From the NCBI RefSeq assembly GCF_030486405.1, contig NZ_CP129613.1, forward strand, positions 5,394,001 to 5,458,000: DNA of 64,000 bases, read 5' to 3'. The notes beneath the pieces are model-generated. The model was not told where the DNA came from. It made no database searches and worked only from the letters and a program-made list of their open reading frames with translations. The translations under genes and the position numbers were made by a program. Every line of letters begins with the position of its first letter. The stretch's first letter is position 1. The stretch is from Mycolicibacterium sp. HK-90. Its GTDB lineage: Bacteria; Actinomycetota; Actinomycetes; Mycobacteriales; Mycobacteriaceae. Positions 41,394 to 48,495 of the stretch are shown one piece after another.

Positions 41394-41635
41394 CCTTGGC
41401 TCAGCGACAGGAAGCCCTGGTTCGGGCGCTGGTGGCCGGTGGTCCCGTCCCGCCCGGGTTCGATCCGGCGGCGGTGGCCGCGGCAGGCGAAGTATGTCGT
41501 CACAAACGGGATGCGCATGCGGGTGTGGCTACGGGTCTGGCGTCGCCTCGAGCAGTGCGACGATGGTTCCGACGATCGTTGTCAGCAGTCGGTCGGCTGT
41601 CGGTTGCCAGAGGCCGTGACCCTTCGTTGGTGTGA
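41390..41635 (+). pseudogene. Third gene of the MNIO unit, probably truncated
   Basis: The frame begins at an ATG overlapping the MNIO stop and codes for 81 residues. Its first 36 (MTLAQRQEALVRALVAGGPV, PPGFDPAAV and a helix up to CRHKR) look like a real helical protein of the kind often found as the third member of TIGR04222-DUF692 operons. From about base 41500 the composition changes to Arg/Val/Ser-rich shadow-like sequence opposite another, frameshifted gene. I infer that the 3' part was replaced or deleted. An intact partner would be expected to be longer. Confidence 0.5.
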
Positions 41636-41902
41636 TGTCGACGAGGTCACCGTCCCGCCTGACCCGGCCAGTAGCGAGGCTGACGCGAAACTCGTTGACC
41701 TCGAGGGGATCTCCTCCTCGATACCGCCCATCTCGCTGACCAACTTGTTGAGCTGGTCCTCGGATAGCTGCTCGATGCTGACCCACGCGACGGGCGCGCA
41801 GCTACCCTCCTGGGCCGTCACGATGCGGCCAGGTGGCAGGGCGATTCCCATCAGGTCGCGGGCGTCGGCAGCGGGCAGTCGGCCCGGGCTGGCGCGGAAC
41901 AT
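41529..41902 (-). pseudogene. Frameshifted gene of unknown function
   Basis: A minus-strand gene starting at an ATG behind GAAGGGA reads MFRASPGRLPAADARDLMG, ALPPGRIVTAQEGS, PVAWVSIEQLSEDQLNKLV and EMGGIEEE, then loses sense. One base shift away, from about 41725, the frame continues with good codon use (DPLEVNEFRVSLATGRVRRD, ending LLEATPDP). Joining the two gives about 124 residues. The first half recalls DUF4253-type proteins, but only weakly. It lies opposite and over the broken third MNIO gene, so one of the two events that damaged this spot is probably an insertion. Confidence 0.45.
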
Positions 41903-41970
41903 GCTCGGTCCCTTCGTAGGTGTGTGGCAGTCCAGCCACACGAGCAGTGGGTCCGCATTGGCGGCCCCGA

Positions 41971-42318
41971 CTACGCCGTGCGCAGCACCTTGTTCATCGG
42001 TTTGCCGCGGGCGAGTTCGTCGACAAGCTTGTCGAGGCAGCGGATCTTCCGCATCAGCGGGTCCTCGATCTCCTGCACCTTCACCCCGCAGACCACACCG
42101 GTGATGAGCGAGGCATTCGGGTTCAGCGAGGCGTCGGCAAAGAACTCCGAGAACGTGGTCTCGTCATCGAGATGGCCGCGCAGCGTCGTCTCGTCGAACC
42201 CGGTCAGCCAGCAGATCACCTCGTCGAGTTCGGCCTGCGTGCGGCCCTTGCGCTGCATCTTCGCCAGATAGTGCGGGTACACCGCGGCGACGGCGGTGCC
42301 GAAGATCCGGTGTTCCAT
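41971..42318 (-). CDS. DUF2200-family protein
   Basis: A 115-residue protein that matches the DUF2200 family along its length: RIFGTAVAAVYPHYLAKMQR, KGRTQAELDEVICWLTGF, TFSEFFADASLNPNASLIT and VQEIEDPLMRKIRCLDKLVD. Members are small cytosolic proteins of unknown function, widespread as single genes and sometimes horizontally moved. It starts 53 bases from the divergent membrane protein gene. Confidence 0.82.
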   Translation of the reverse strand: MEHRIFGTAVAAVYPHYLAKMQRKGRTQAELDEVICWLTGFDETTLRGHLDDETTFSEFFADASLNPNASLITGVVCGVKVQEIEDPLMRKIRCLDKLVDELARGKPMNKVLRTA

Positions 42319-42371
42319 GCGTCGAGGCTACGGCGTGGTGGCGCCCCCACACACCGTGCCAGACTGCTGTC

Positions 42372-42863
42372 GTGACCGGCAGCGTGGATCAGATCCCCAA
42401 AGCCACCACGGAGTGGACCGCTCAGCCCGGCGACGCGCGGCGCGCAACGCTATCGATTCTGCGGCAACCTGCGCTGTGGAAACGCCTGCTCACATTCACG
42501 ACGGTGGTCGCGGCGATCGCCGCCGCGGTGTGCGTCGTCAACGGCAGCGGGTGGGCCGCCGGGGCAGCGATCTTCGTGGGAGCGGCCGTGGTGTACGCAG
42601 TGTTCGCTGTCTTGGTGAGTCTGGTGTGCGCCTATATCCCGAACCGGCGAGTCGTGCGCACCGGTTCGCGGTGGGCCGCCGGCGGCGATGCAACCCGAAT
42701 CCGTATCGACACCCCGGCGTCCACACTGGTCATCGACCGCAGCGATATCATCTCGGTCCGCCCGGCAGGTGCGTTGGTTGTGCTGCGAGTCCGCCCCAAG
42801 CAGGTTCTCGGGATCCCGACGGCGCTGTTCGCCGATCCGGCACTCGAGAACCTCATCGACTGA
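42372..42863 (+). CDS. Membrane protein with YcxB-like C-terminal part
   Basis: A 163-residue protein with two adjacent membrane helices (about 38-57 and 64-86) followed by a soluble beta-rich region with RIRIDTPASTLVIDRSDIIS and GALVVLRVRPKQVLGIPTAL, the arrangement seen in YcxB-type proteins. Function is unknown. It starts with GTG at 42372. It is convergent with the tRNA cluster, whose terminator lies 14-43 bases after its stop. Confidence 0.65.
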   Translation: MTGSVDQIPKATTEWTAQPGDARRATLSILRQPALWKRLLTFTTVVAAIAAAVCVVNGSGWAAGAAIFVGAAVVYAVFAVLVSLVCAYIPNRRVVRTGSRWAAGGDATRIRIDTPASTLVIDRSDIISVRPAGALVVLRVRPKQVLGIPTALFADPALENLID

Positions 42864-42876
42864 CGGGGCGGCCCCC

Positions 42877-42906
42877 AGAAACAGAAAAGCCCACCGTCGC
42901 CGGTGG
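42877..42906 (-). terminator. Intrinsic terminator of the Glu-Asp-Phe tRNA operon
   Basis: On the minus strand CCACCG, loop GCGA, CGGTGG, followed by GCTTTTCTGTTTC. The stem is 6 bp and GC-rich, and the T-rich tract comes directly after it. Confidence 0.75.
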
Positions 42907-42915
42907 CTCTCTCAG

Positions 42916-42989
42916 TGGCCAGGGCCGGGATCGAACCGGCGACCTTCCGCTTTTCAGGCGGACGCTCGTACCAACTGAGCTACCTGGCC
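42916..42989 (-). tRNA. tRNA-Phe (anticodon GAA)
   Basis: A 74-base cloverleaf. Acceptor GGCCAGG pairs with CCTGGCC; the D arm reads AGCTCAGTTGGTACGAGC; the anticodon loop is CTGAAAA with GAA; the T arm contains GGTTCGATCC. No CCA is encoded. It is the last of three tRNAs on this strand. Confidence 0.97.
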
Positions 42990-43030
42990 GGAAGGCACCG
43001 GCTCTTGCAAACCGAACTGCCTCGCCGTGA

Positions 43031-43107
43031 TGGCGACCCTGACGGGACTCGAACCCGCGACCTCCGCCGTGACAGGGCGGCGCGCTAACCAACTGCGCCA
43101 CAGGGCC
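43031..43107 (-). tRNA. tRNA-Asp (anticodon GTC)
   Basis: A 74-base cloverleaf plus encoded CCA. Acceptor GGCCCTG pairs with CAGGGTC through one G-U; the anticodon loop is CTGTCAC with GTC; the T arm contains GGTTCGAGTCC. Confidence 0.97.
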
Positions 43108-43154
43108 TTGCTTTCCTGCGTTACTGCTCGTGTTCCAACGTTACCGTTGTCACG

Positions 43155-43227
43155 TACCCCCAACGGGATTCGAACCCGTGCTACCGCCGTGAAAGGGCGG
43201 CGTCCTAGGCCACTAGACGATGGGGGC
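43155..43227 (-). tRNA. tRNA-Glu (anticodon TTC)
   Basis: A 73-base cloverleaf. Acceptor GCCCCCA pairs with TGGGGGT (one G-U); the D arm reads CGTCTAGTGGCCTAGGACG; the anticodon loop is CTTTCAC with TTC; the T arm contains GGTTCGAATCC. First tRNA of the Glu-Asp-Phe unit. No CCA is encoded. Confidence 0.97.
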
Positions 43228-43286
43228 CTAATCCGAATCTCTCCGGGGTACTCATCAACCTCGTTCGTTGGGAGCTTCGATAGCTT

Positions 43287-43352
43287 AGGGTACAGATGCC
43301 CAAATCCTCAAACCGTGTGGTCGCAGCACGAAAATCAAGCATCTTGTACCCT
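43287..43352. promoter_or_regulatory. Inverted repeat between the tRNA-Glu and tRNA-Lys promoters
   Basis: AGGGTACAGATGC (43287-43299) is mirrored by GCATCTTGTACCCT (43339-43352) with one bulged T and a 39-base loop. The right arm's TACCCT (43347-43352) is placed 11 bases before the mature tRNA-Lys, where a -10 box would be expected. The two arms could carry facing promoters for the divergent tRNA units. Confidence 0.45.
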
Positions 43353-43362
43353 GTCTTCTCGC

Positions 43363-43438
43363 GCCCCTATAGCTCAGTTGGTAGAGCTACGGACTTTTAA
43401 TCCGCAGGTCGTAGGTTCGAGCCCTACTGGGGGCACCA
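43363..43438 (+). tRNA. tRNA-Lys (anticodon TTT)
   Basis: A 73-base cloverleaf plus encoded CCA. Acceptor GCCCCTA pairs with TGGGGGC (one U-G); the D arm reads AGCTCAGTTGGTAGAGCT; the anticodon loop is CTTTTAA with TTT; the T arm contains GGTTCGAGCC. Divergent from the other three tRNAs. Confidence 0.97.
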
Positions 43439-43634
43439 CACACTCGCCACACGGCGGGTTCATGGTGCAGGTCACGCACTCGGCGAGGCCGACTCACGCG
43501 CACCACCGGCCACTCCCGTCTATCGTTGTCGGGAGGTCGCGCGGCCCAGCGTGAACACGATCGCGAGATTTCCGAGATATCCCGCAATCTTCTTCACGTT
43601 CGGAGCCGGCAGTTTGATCGAAGGAGTCAGCAGT

Positions 43635-43991
43635 ATGTCGTCCCGGCGCCTGAGCACCCGAGCCTTGGCCACCGCGATCGGCGCGGCCGCGCTGGCCGCG
43701 AGCGCCGCATTCGGCGTCGCACCGGCCCACGCCACCGCCCAGGACGACCAGTTCTTCACGATCGTCAAAGATCTCGGCATCCCGTCGAACTCGGCCGAGG
43801 AGGCCGGCACGGTGGGCCGCGGCGTCTGCGATGCGTTCGAGAAGGGCAGGATCGAGCCCGCTCGCACGGTGCGCGGAGTCATCAATCAGCTGATGAGCCA
43901 GGCCGGCATCGACAAGGGCCAGGCCGCGAACCTGGTCCGGGGTGCGGTCAAGATCTACTGCCCGCAGTACGCGTCATTCCTCGGGCGCTGA
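43635..43991 (+). CDS. DUF732 exported protein
   Basis: A 118-residue precursor. The signal peptide ends near AHATA after a long Ala-rich core (LATAIGAAALAASAAFGV). The mature part is a DUF732 domain: DDQFFTIVKDLGIPSNSAEE, GRGVCDAFEKGRIEP and VRGAVKIYCPQYASFL, with two cysteines expected to form a disulfide. The family is common and expanded in mycobacteria; function is unknown. The ATG at 43635 follows AAGGAG; an earlier in-frame ATG would put 28 residues before the signal peptide. Confidence 0.88.
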   Translation: MSSRRLSTRALATAIGAAALAASAAFGVAPAHATAQDDQFFTIVKDLGIPSNSAEEAGTVGRGVCDAFEKGRIEPARTVRGVINQLMSQAGIDKGQAANLVRGAVKIYCPQYASFLGR

Positions 43992-44001
43992 GGCCCCCTG
44001 C

Positions 44002-45012
44002 TCACACCTTCGGGCAGTAGTGCATCCCGTTGTCGCGGTGCCCGACGGGCGGCAGGTTACGTGCCGGGGTGTGCACCAGCGGAGCGTCGGCCGGGATACG
44101 GCCGGTGGCCCGGTCCCACGCGGTACGAGCCCGCGGATGCATGCGGCGACGCCGGGGCACCAGCTTGAAGACCTTGCCAATCACCTTGCCCAGCAAGCGA
44201 TGCCGCTTCTCGTCACGATCCGACCAGGTGTAGCCCATCAGCTCGCGCACCGCCGGGTGGTACAGACCGACGGTGAACCAGACGAACAACGGATGCACGA
44301 CGTGCTTGCGCTGCAATGCCCACATCCAGTCGGGCATCTTCGCGGCGAACGGCGGCTTCGGCAGCTCGCTCAGGTCCAGCACATCGCGTGCGGCCTGGTT
44401 GTTCTCCAACACGTTGCGGCACATGTGTTCCCAGTACTCCTGGAAGTCCTCCCAGGTTTCGGGCACGGGCCGCATGCTCATGCCGTACATCGAGTACCAC
44501 TGCTTGTGTTCCTCGAACAGCTGCCGCTTGTCCGCCTCGGATATCCCGCCTGCGAGCCGATCCGCCACGATGATCGTGCCGACGAAGAACGTCGAATGCG
44601 CCCAGTAGAAAACCTCGGGATTCAACGCGTGATAGCGCCGCCCCTGTTCGTCGACCCCCTTGATGTCGACGTGGTAGTCGCGCACCTCGGCGCCGGTCTG
44701 CGGCGCACGGGTGCCGTCGAACACCACGCCGCCGATCGGATACAGCGACCGCAACAGCCGGGGCCAGCGTTCCTGGAAGAAGATCGAGTGCTCCATGACG
44801 GCCGCGCCGAGCTGTGGATGCATGTTCTGCATCGACCCGGCCCACGGTCCTTGGAGCATGCCCCGCCAGTCGCCGAAGTACTTCCACGTCAGCGAGTCCG
44901 GCCCGAGCGGCGTCGGCGGCGCCTCGTACCCGCCGGGAGCGGCCGGGCAACCTGCCCCCACCGCAGCGGATCCGCTGGTCACGGGGCATGCCTCAGAAGT
45001 ATCTTGTGTCAC
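44002..45012 (-). CDS. MpaB/latex-clearing-protein-like oxygenase (DUF2236)
   Basis: A 336-residue protein of the DUF2236 family, which includes haem-b rubber oxygenase Lcp and MpaB. Conserved pieces are PGGYEAPPTPLGPDSLTWKYFGDW, AVMEHSIFFQERWPRLLRSL, EVFYWAHSTFFVGTIIVADRL and EEHKQWYSMYGMSMRPVP. The first 25 residues are Cys/Ala-rich but not a clear signal peptide. M. tuberculosis Rv0826 is of this type and lies near desA1. It starts with GTG and is divergent from a TetR gene. Substrate unknown. Confidence 0.83.
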   Translation of the reverse strand: MTQDTSEACPVTSGSAAVGAGCPAAPGGYEAPPTPLGPDSLTWKYFGDWRGMLQGPWAGSMQNMHPQLGAAVMEHSIFFQERWPRLLRSLYPIGGVVFDGTRAPQTGAEVRDYHVDIKGVDEQGRRYHALNPEVFYWAHSTFFVGTIIVADRLAGGISEADKRQLFEEHKQWYSMYGMSMRPVPETWEDFQEYWEHMCRNVLENNQAARDVLDLSELPKPPFAAKMPDWMWALQRKHVVHPLFVWFTVGLYHPAVRELMGYTWSDRDEKRHRLLGKVIGKVFKLVPRRRRMHPRARTAWDRATGRIPADAPLVHTPARNLPPVGHRDNGMHYCPKV

Positions 45013-45021
45013 AGGTGCACT

Positions 45022-45073
45022 TTCTGCCGGCAGAACGATGGTCCTGAATCAATTCTGACTACATCTGTTGTCA
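45022..45073. promoter_or_regulatory. Palindromes in the MpaB/TetR divergent promoter
   Basis: TTCTGCCGGCAGAA (45022-45035) is a perfect 14-bp palindrome. TGACTACATCTGTTGTCA (45056-45073) is an 18-bp palindrome with one mismatched pair beside the two central bases and ends 20 bases before the TetR GTG, the more typical TetR operator of the two. Confidence 0.5.
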
Positions 45074-45092
45074 TCGGAGCTTAGGAGTAGAT

Positions 45093-45677
45093 GTGCCTTC
45101 CGGTCAACGACGCGGCCGATGGTCGGGCGTTCCGCTGCAGGAACGCGCCGCCCGCCGCCGCGACGAACTGATCGCTGCGGGCGTCACATTGCTGGGCAAG
45201 GCCGACGGTCCGGCCCTGACGGTACGTGCCGTGTGCCGTGCAGCCGAACTCACCGAACGGTACTTCTACGAGAGCTTCTCCGACCGCGACGCGTTCGTGC
45301 GGGCGGTCTACGACGACGTCTGCGCGCGCGCCATGTCCGCCCTGACCACGGCCGTAACCCCACGCGACGCAGTCGAGCGGTTCGTGGCACTGATGGTCGA
45401 CGACCCCACACGGGGCCGGGTGCTGTTGCTGGCCCCCGAATCCGAACCCGTGCTGACCCGGTCGGGTGCGGAGTGGATGCCGAACTTCATCGGGCTGTTG
45501 CAGCGCAAACTCACCCGCATTGCCGATCCGGTGCGTCAGGCGATGGTGGCCACCAGCCTGATCGGCGCACTCACCGCGCTGTTCACCGCGTATCTCGACG
45601 ACCGGCTCCCGGCCAGCCGCGAACAGTTCATCGACTACTGCGTCGACATGCTGCTCGGGCGGGTCGGCAGCTTCTGA
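45093..45677 (+). CDS. TetR-family regulator
   Basis: A 194-residue regulator. The DNA-binding region reads RRDELIAAGVTLLGKADGPA, then VCRAAELTERYFYESFSDRD at about residues 45-64, with the usual TetR third helix. It starts with GTG, 81 bases from the divergent MpaB-like gene, and the gap holds two palindromes. Control of the MpaB-like oxygenase and of itself is likely. GAG or AGG before the GTG gives a weak ribosome binding site (TTAGGAG). Confidence 0.88.
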   Translation: MPSGQRRGRWSGVPLQERAARRRDELIAAGVTLLGKADGPALTVRAVCRAAELTERYFYESFSDRDAFVRAVYDDVCARAMSALTTAVTPRDAVERFVALMVDDPTRGRVLLLAPESEPVLTRSGAEWMPNFIGLLQRKLTRIADPVRQAMVATSLIGALTALFTAYLDDRLPASREQFIDYCVDMLLGRVGSF

Positions 45678-45694
45678 GCCCTGCGTTCCGGCGA

Positions 45695-46135
45695 CTACTC
45701 GTCAGGGGTGCTGGCCTCGGCGATCCCCTCCTGCTCGGCCGCGGCAGCCTCATCGGCAGCTGCCTTGGCCTCGCGGCCAGCCGGACTGGCGACCGACGCG
45801 CCCGGATGGTCTTCGGTGGCATGGTCACCGTCGCAGTTGAGCGACACCTCGGTCACGTCTTCTCTGTATTCGAAGTAGGTGTCGTCGGTCTGCGGCACCA
45901 ATTGCCGAACGGTCCAGGCATTGGTGACGATGCACTCGTCGCGTGGCAACCGGCTACCGACGGTGACGGCCACATGTGCCGTGCCACCTTCGTCCTCGAT
46001 GGCGGTGACCGCGTCTCCGTACGGCTTACCCACCACGTCCGGGACCGCACCGGCAGTCCCCGCGCCGGCCATCGCGAGCGCGAAACCCGCTGCCGACGTC
46101 GCAACCACACTTCCGAAACCGATCGCGATATTCAT
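45695..46135 (-). CDS. Exported PASTA-like protein, paralogue 1
   Basis: A 146-residue precursor with an Ala/Gly-rich signal peptide ending near AGAV. The mature part begins PDVVGKPYGDAVTAIEDEGG, a PASTA-type motif, then VAVTVGSRLPRDECIVTNAW and SLNCDGDHATEDHPGASVAS with two cysteines. The C-terminal 32 residues are an Ala/Glu-rich helix ending AEASTPDE, shared with the two following paralogues. It is the last of three tandem copies and carries the extra QTDDTYFEYREDV stretch. The start follows GGAGG. Function unknown; an extracytoplasmic cell-wall role would fit the PASTA-like part. Confidence 0.72.
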   Translation of the reverse strand: MNIAIGFGSVVATSAAGFALAMAGAGTAGAVPDVVGKPYGDAVTAIEDEGGTAHVAVTVGSRLPRDECIVTNAWTVRQLVPQTDDTYFEYREDVTEVSLNCDGDHATEDHPGASVASPAGREAKAAADEAAAAEQEGIAEASTPDE

Positions 46136-46287
46136 CCAGCTCGACCTCCCCGTCCGGTGATCTGTCCCGGAGAGGTGGGGCGGCCAGCGCCTTCAGTGGT
46201 GGTTTCGGTCGCCCCACGGCCCGCACGTCGCGGGTTCCAGGAGCTGTATGAATTCTAACCGTCGGGAGGGTTAATGAATCGGAACTC

Positions 46288-46716
46288 TTACTCGTCCGGT
46301 GTGCTGGCTTCGGCGAGCTCTTCTTCCTCAGCCGCAGCGGCCTCGTCGGCGGCCTCCTTGGCCTCCCGCCCGGCCGGGCTGGCCAACGACGCACCCGGAT
46401 GAGTGGCCGAGGCGTATCCGCCGTCGCAGTTCAGGGAGAGCATCACCTCGTCCTCGGCGTGCGTGTACTCGTCACCGGCGTCCCGCACGAACGGCGCATC
46501 CCAGGCATTGGTGACCACGCATTCGTCCTGCGACAGCTTGGAGCCGACGGTCACCGCCACCTTGGCCGAACCGCCGTCGTCCTCGATCGCCGAAGCGGCA
46601 TCTTCGTACGTCTCGCCGACCACATCAGGGGCCGCGGCGGCGATACCCGCTCCGAACAGGCCGGCAGCGCTCAAAGCAATGGCGGTTCCAGCCCCGGCGA
46701 CGACGAGCTTCCTCAT
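46288..46716 (-). CDS. Exported PASTA-like protein, paralogue 2
   Basis: A 142-residue precursor that starts MRKLVVAGAGTAIALSAAGL, with cleavage probably near AAAAP. It continues PDVVGETYEDAASAIEDDGG, VAVTVGSKLSQDECVVTNAW and LSLNCDGGYASATHPGASLA, giving the same PASTA-like unit and Cys pair as its neighbours, and the C-terminal helix with EEEELAEASTPDE. The ATG at 46716 was taken because GAGGAG lies about 10 bases before it; a GTG six codons earlier overlaps that site. Each of the three paralogues is preceded by its own 100-200-base gap. Confidence 0.72.
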   Translation of the reverse strand: MRKLVVAGAGTAIALSAAGLFGAGIAAAAPDVVGETYEDAASAIEDDGGSAKVAVTVGSKLSQDECVVTNAWDAPFVRDAGDEYTHAEDEVMLSLNCDGGYASATHPGASLASPAGREAKEAADEAAAAEEEELAEASTPDE

Positions 46717-46839
46717 ATGCGCACTACTCCTCACGGTCCTGCAGCAACGTCAGTCCGCGAGATTACCGAGCAACACTCCAAAGACGGTTGCACATAAGGG
46801 AACTGTGCGTGAACGCTCGGTTACACCGAGCTGGCGCGC

Positions 46840-47250
46840 CTATTCGTCAGGCGTGCTGGCCTCGGCGAGGGCGGCTTCCTCCGCCGCGGCGGCCTGGTCG
46901 GCGGCGGCCTTGGCCTCGCGGCCCGCCGGGCTGCCCACCGAGGCACCCGGGCTGGTGGCCGTGGCATGATCGCCGTCGCAGTTCAGCGACACCATCACGA
47001 CACCACCGGTGTGCTCGAAGCTCGGAGCGTTCCAGGTGTTGGTCACGATGCAGTCGTCCTGGGACAGCTTGCCGCCCACCGTCACGGCGATCTTCGGGGT
47101 ACCGCCGGAATCCTCGATCGCCGTCGCGACATCCGAGTAAGGGTGCCCCACCAGGTTGGGATCGGCGGCGGCCGCACCAGCTCCGAGCATCGACGCCGAC
47201 ACGGCGCCGAGGGTGAGTGTTCCGGCGCCGAGGACGACGAGCTTCTTCAC
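46840..47250 (-). CDS. Exported PASTA-like protein, paralogue 3
   Basis: A 136-residue precursor starting with GTG behind GGAGGT. The signal peptide VKKLVVLGAGTLTLGAVSAS ends near AAAA. The mature domain has DPNLVGHPYSDVATAIEDSG, IAVTVGGKLSQDDCIVTNTW and VSLNCDGDHATATSPGASVG, with the conserved Cys pair, and the C-terminal SPAGREAKAAADQAAAAEE helix ending AEASTPDE. It is first in the row and lies 193 bases from the divergent desA1 gene. The frame continues upstream but without signal-peptide character. Confidence 0.72.
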   Translation of the reverse strand: MKKLVVLGAGTLTLGAVSASMLGAGAAAADPNLVGHPYSDVATAIEDSGGTPKIAVTVGGKLSQDDCIVTNTWNAPSFEHTGGVVMVSLNCDGDHATATSPGASVGSPAGREAKAAADQAAAAEEAALAEASTPDE

Positions 47251-47380
47251 GTGTGCCCAACCTCCGAGTGTGGGTATCCGACAGATGTTCGTGCGGATCG
47301 TACCGGTGCCGCCCGGACCGCGCATGGACATCCGACACGAGCCGGGGGGCAACTTGATGTCACCGGGTTACACAGATATA

Positions 47381-47408
47381 TTGACTGCAACCAGCAGGTA
47401 CAGATAAC
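47381..47408 (+). promoter_or_regulatory. Probable desA1 promoter
   Basis: TTGACT (47381-47386), 16 bases, GATAAC (47403-47408) is close to the consensus for the housekeeping sigma factor. ACAGATA occurs as a direct repeat at 47372-47378 and 47400-47406, bracketing the promoter, and may be a regulator half-site. Confidence 0.55.
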
Positions 47409-47443
47409 TGAGCGTCTTCGGGACGCGAGGAGGGTGAGGGCAC

Positions 47444-48442
47444 ATGACGCAGGAATACACCGACCTGCAGCTCCTGCACGAACTCGAGCCTGTCGTCGAA
47501 ACCAGCATCAACCGCCACATGCGGATGCGTAAGGACTGGAACCCCCACGACTTCATTCCGTGGTCGGACGGCAAGAACTACTACGCGCTCGGCGGCCAGG
47601 ATTGGGATCCCGAGCAGTCCAAGCTGTCCGAGGTGGCCCGGACGGCGATGATTCAGAACCTGCTCACCGAGGACAACCTGCCCTCCTATCACCGCGAGAT
47701 CGCGATGAACATGGGCATGGACGGCGCCTGGGGCAACTGGGTCAACCGTTGGACCGCCGAGGAGAACCGGCACGGGATCGCGCTGCGCGACTATCTGGTC
47801 GTCACCCGCGCCGTCGACCCCGTCGAGCTGGAAGAACTGCGCGTCGAGCAGGTCACCCGCGGCTTCTCCCCCGGCCAGAACCAGCAGGGCGACCTCTTCG
47901 CCGAGAGCCTGTTCGACTCGGTGATGTATGTCTCGTTCCAGGAGCTCGCCACCCGCGTCAGCCACCGCAACACCGGTAAGGCGTGCGACGACCCGATCGC
48001 CGACCAGTTGCTGCAGCGCATCTCCGCCGACGAGAACCTGCACATGATCTTCTACCGCGACGTCTCGGCAGCCGGCCTGGACATCGCCCCCAACCAGGGC
48101 ATGGCGTCGCTGCACCGCGTGCTGGACAACTTCAAGATGCCCGGCTACACCGTGCCCGACTTCCGCCGCAAGGCCGTCATCATCGCCGTCGGTGGCGTCT
48201 ACGACCCGCGCATCCACCTGGACGACGTGGTGATGCCCGTGCTGCGCAAGTGGCGCATCTTCGAGCGTGAGGACTTCACCGGTGAGGGCGCGCGGCTGCG
48301 CGACGACCTCGGCCGCATCGTCGAAGAACTCGAGGACGCCTGCGACAAGTTCGAGGTCGCCAAGGAGCGTCGCCTGGAGCGCGAGCGCAAGGTGGCCGAG
48401 AAGAAGGCCATGAAGAACCTGTTGGTGTCGTCATCGTCGTAG
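47444..48442 (+). CDS. desA1: Acyl-[ACP] desaturase DesA1
   Basis: A 332-residue soluble diiron desaturase. The two E-x-x-H ligand motifs are TAEENRHG near residues 104-111 and SADENLHM near 193-200, with Glu in EDNLPSYHREI completing the site. It introduces a double bond in acyl-ACP chains for mycolic acid synthesis; M. tuberculosis Rv0824c is the homologue. It starts after GAGGAGGG and ends with a Lys/Glu-rich helix and SSSS. The dus gene follows on the same strand within about 50 bases. Confidence 0.95.
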   Translation: MTQEYTDLQLLHELEPVVETSINRHMRMRKDWNPHDFIPWSDGKNYYALGGQDWDPEQSKLSEVARTAMIQNLLTEDNLPSYHREIAMNMGMDGAWGNWVNRWTAEENRHGIALRDYLVVTRAVDPVELEELRVEQVTRGFSPGQNQQGDLFAESLFDSVMYVSFQELATRVSHRNTGKACDDPIADQLLQRISADENLHMIFYRDVSAAGLDIAPNQGMASLHRVLDNFKMPGYTVPDFRRKAVIIAVGGVYDPRIHLDDVVMPVLRKWRIFEREDFTGEGARLRDDLGRIVEELEDACDKFEVAKERRLERERKVAEKKAMKNLLVSSSS

Positions 48443-48495
48443 CAAGCCCGCCAGTCGAGTCGGCCCGATCCCAACTGCGGATCGGGCCGTTCGCG

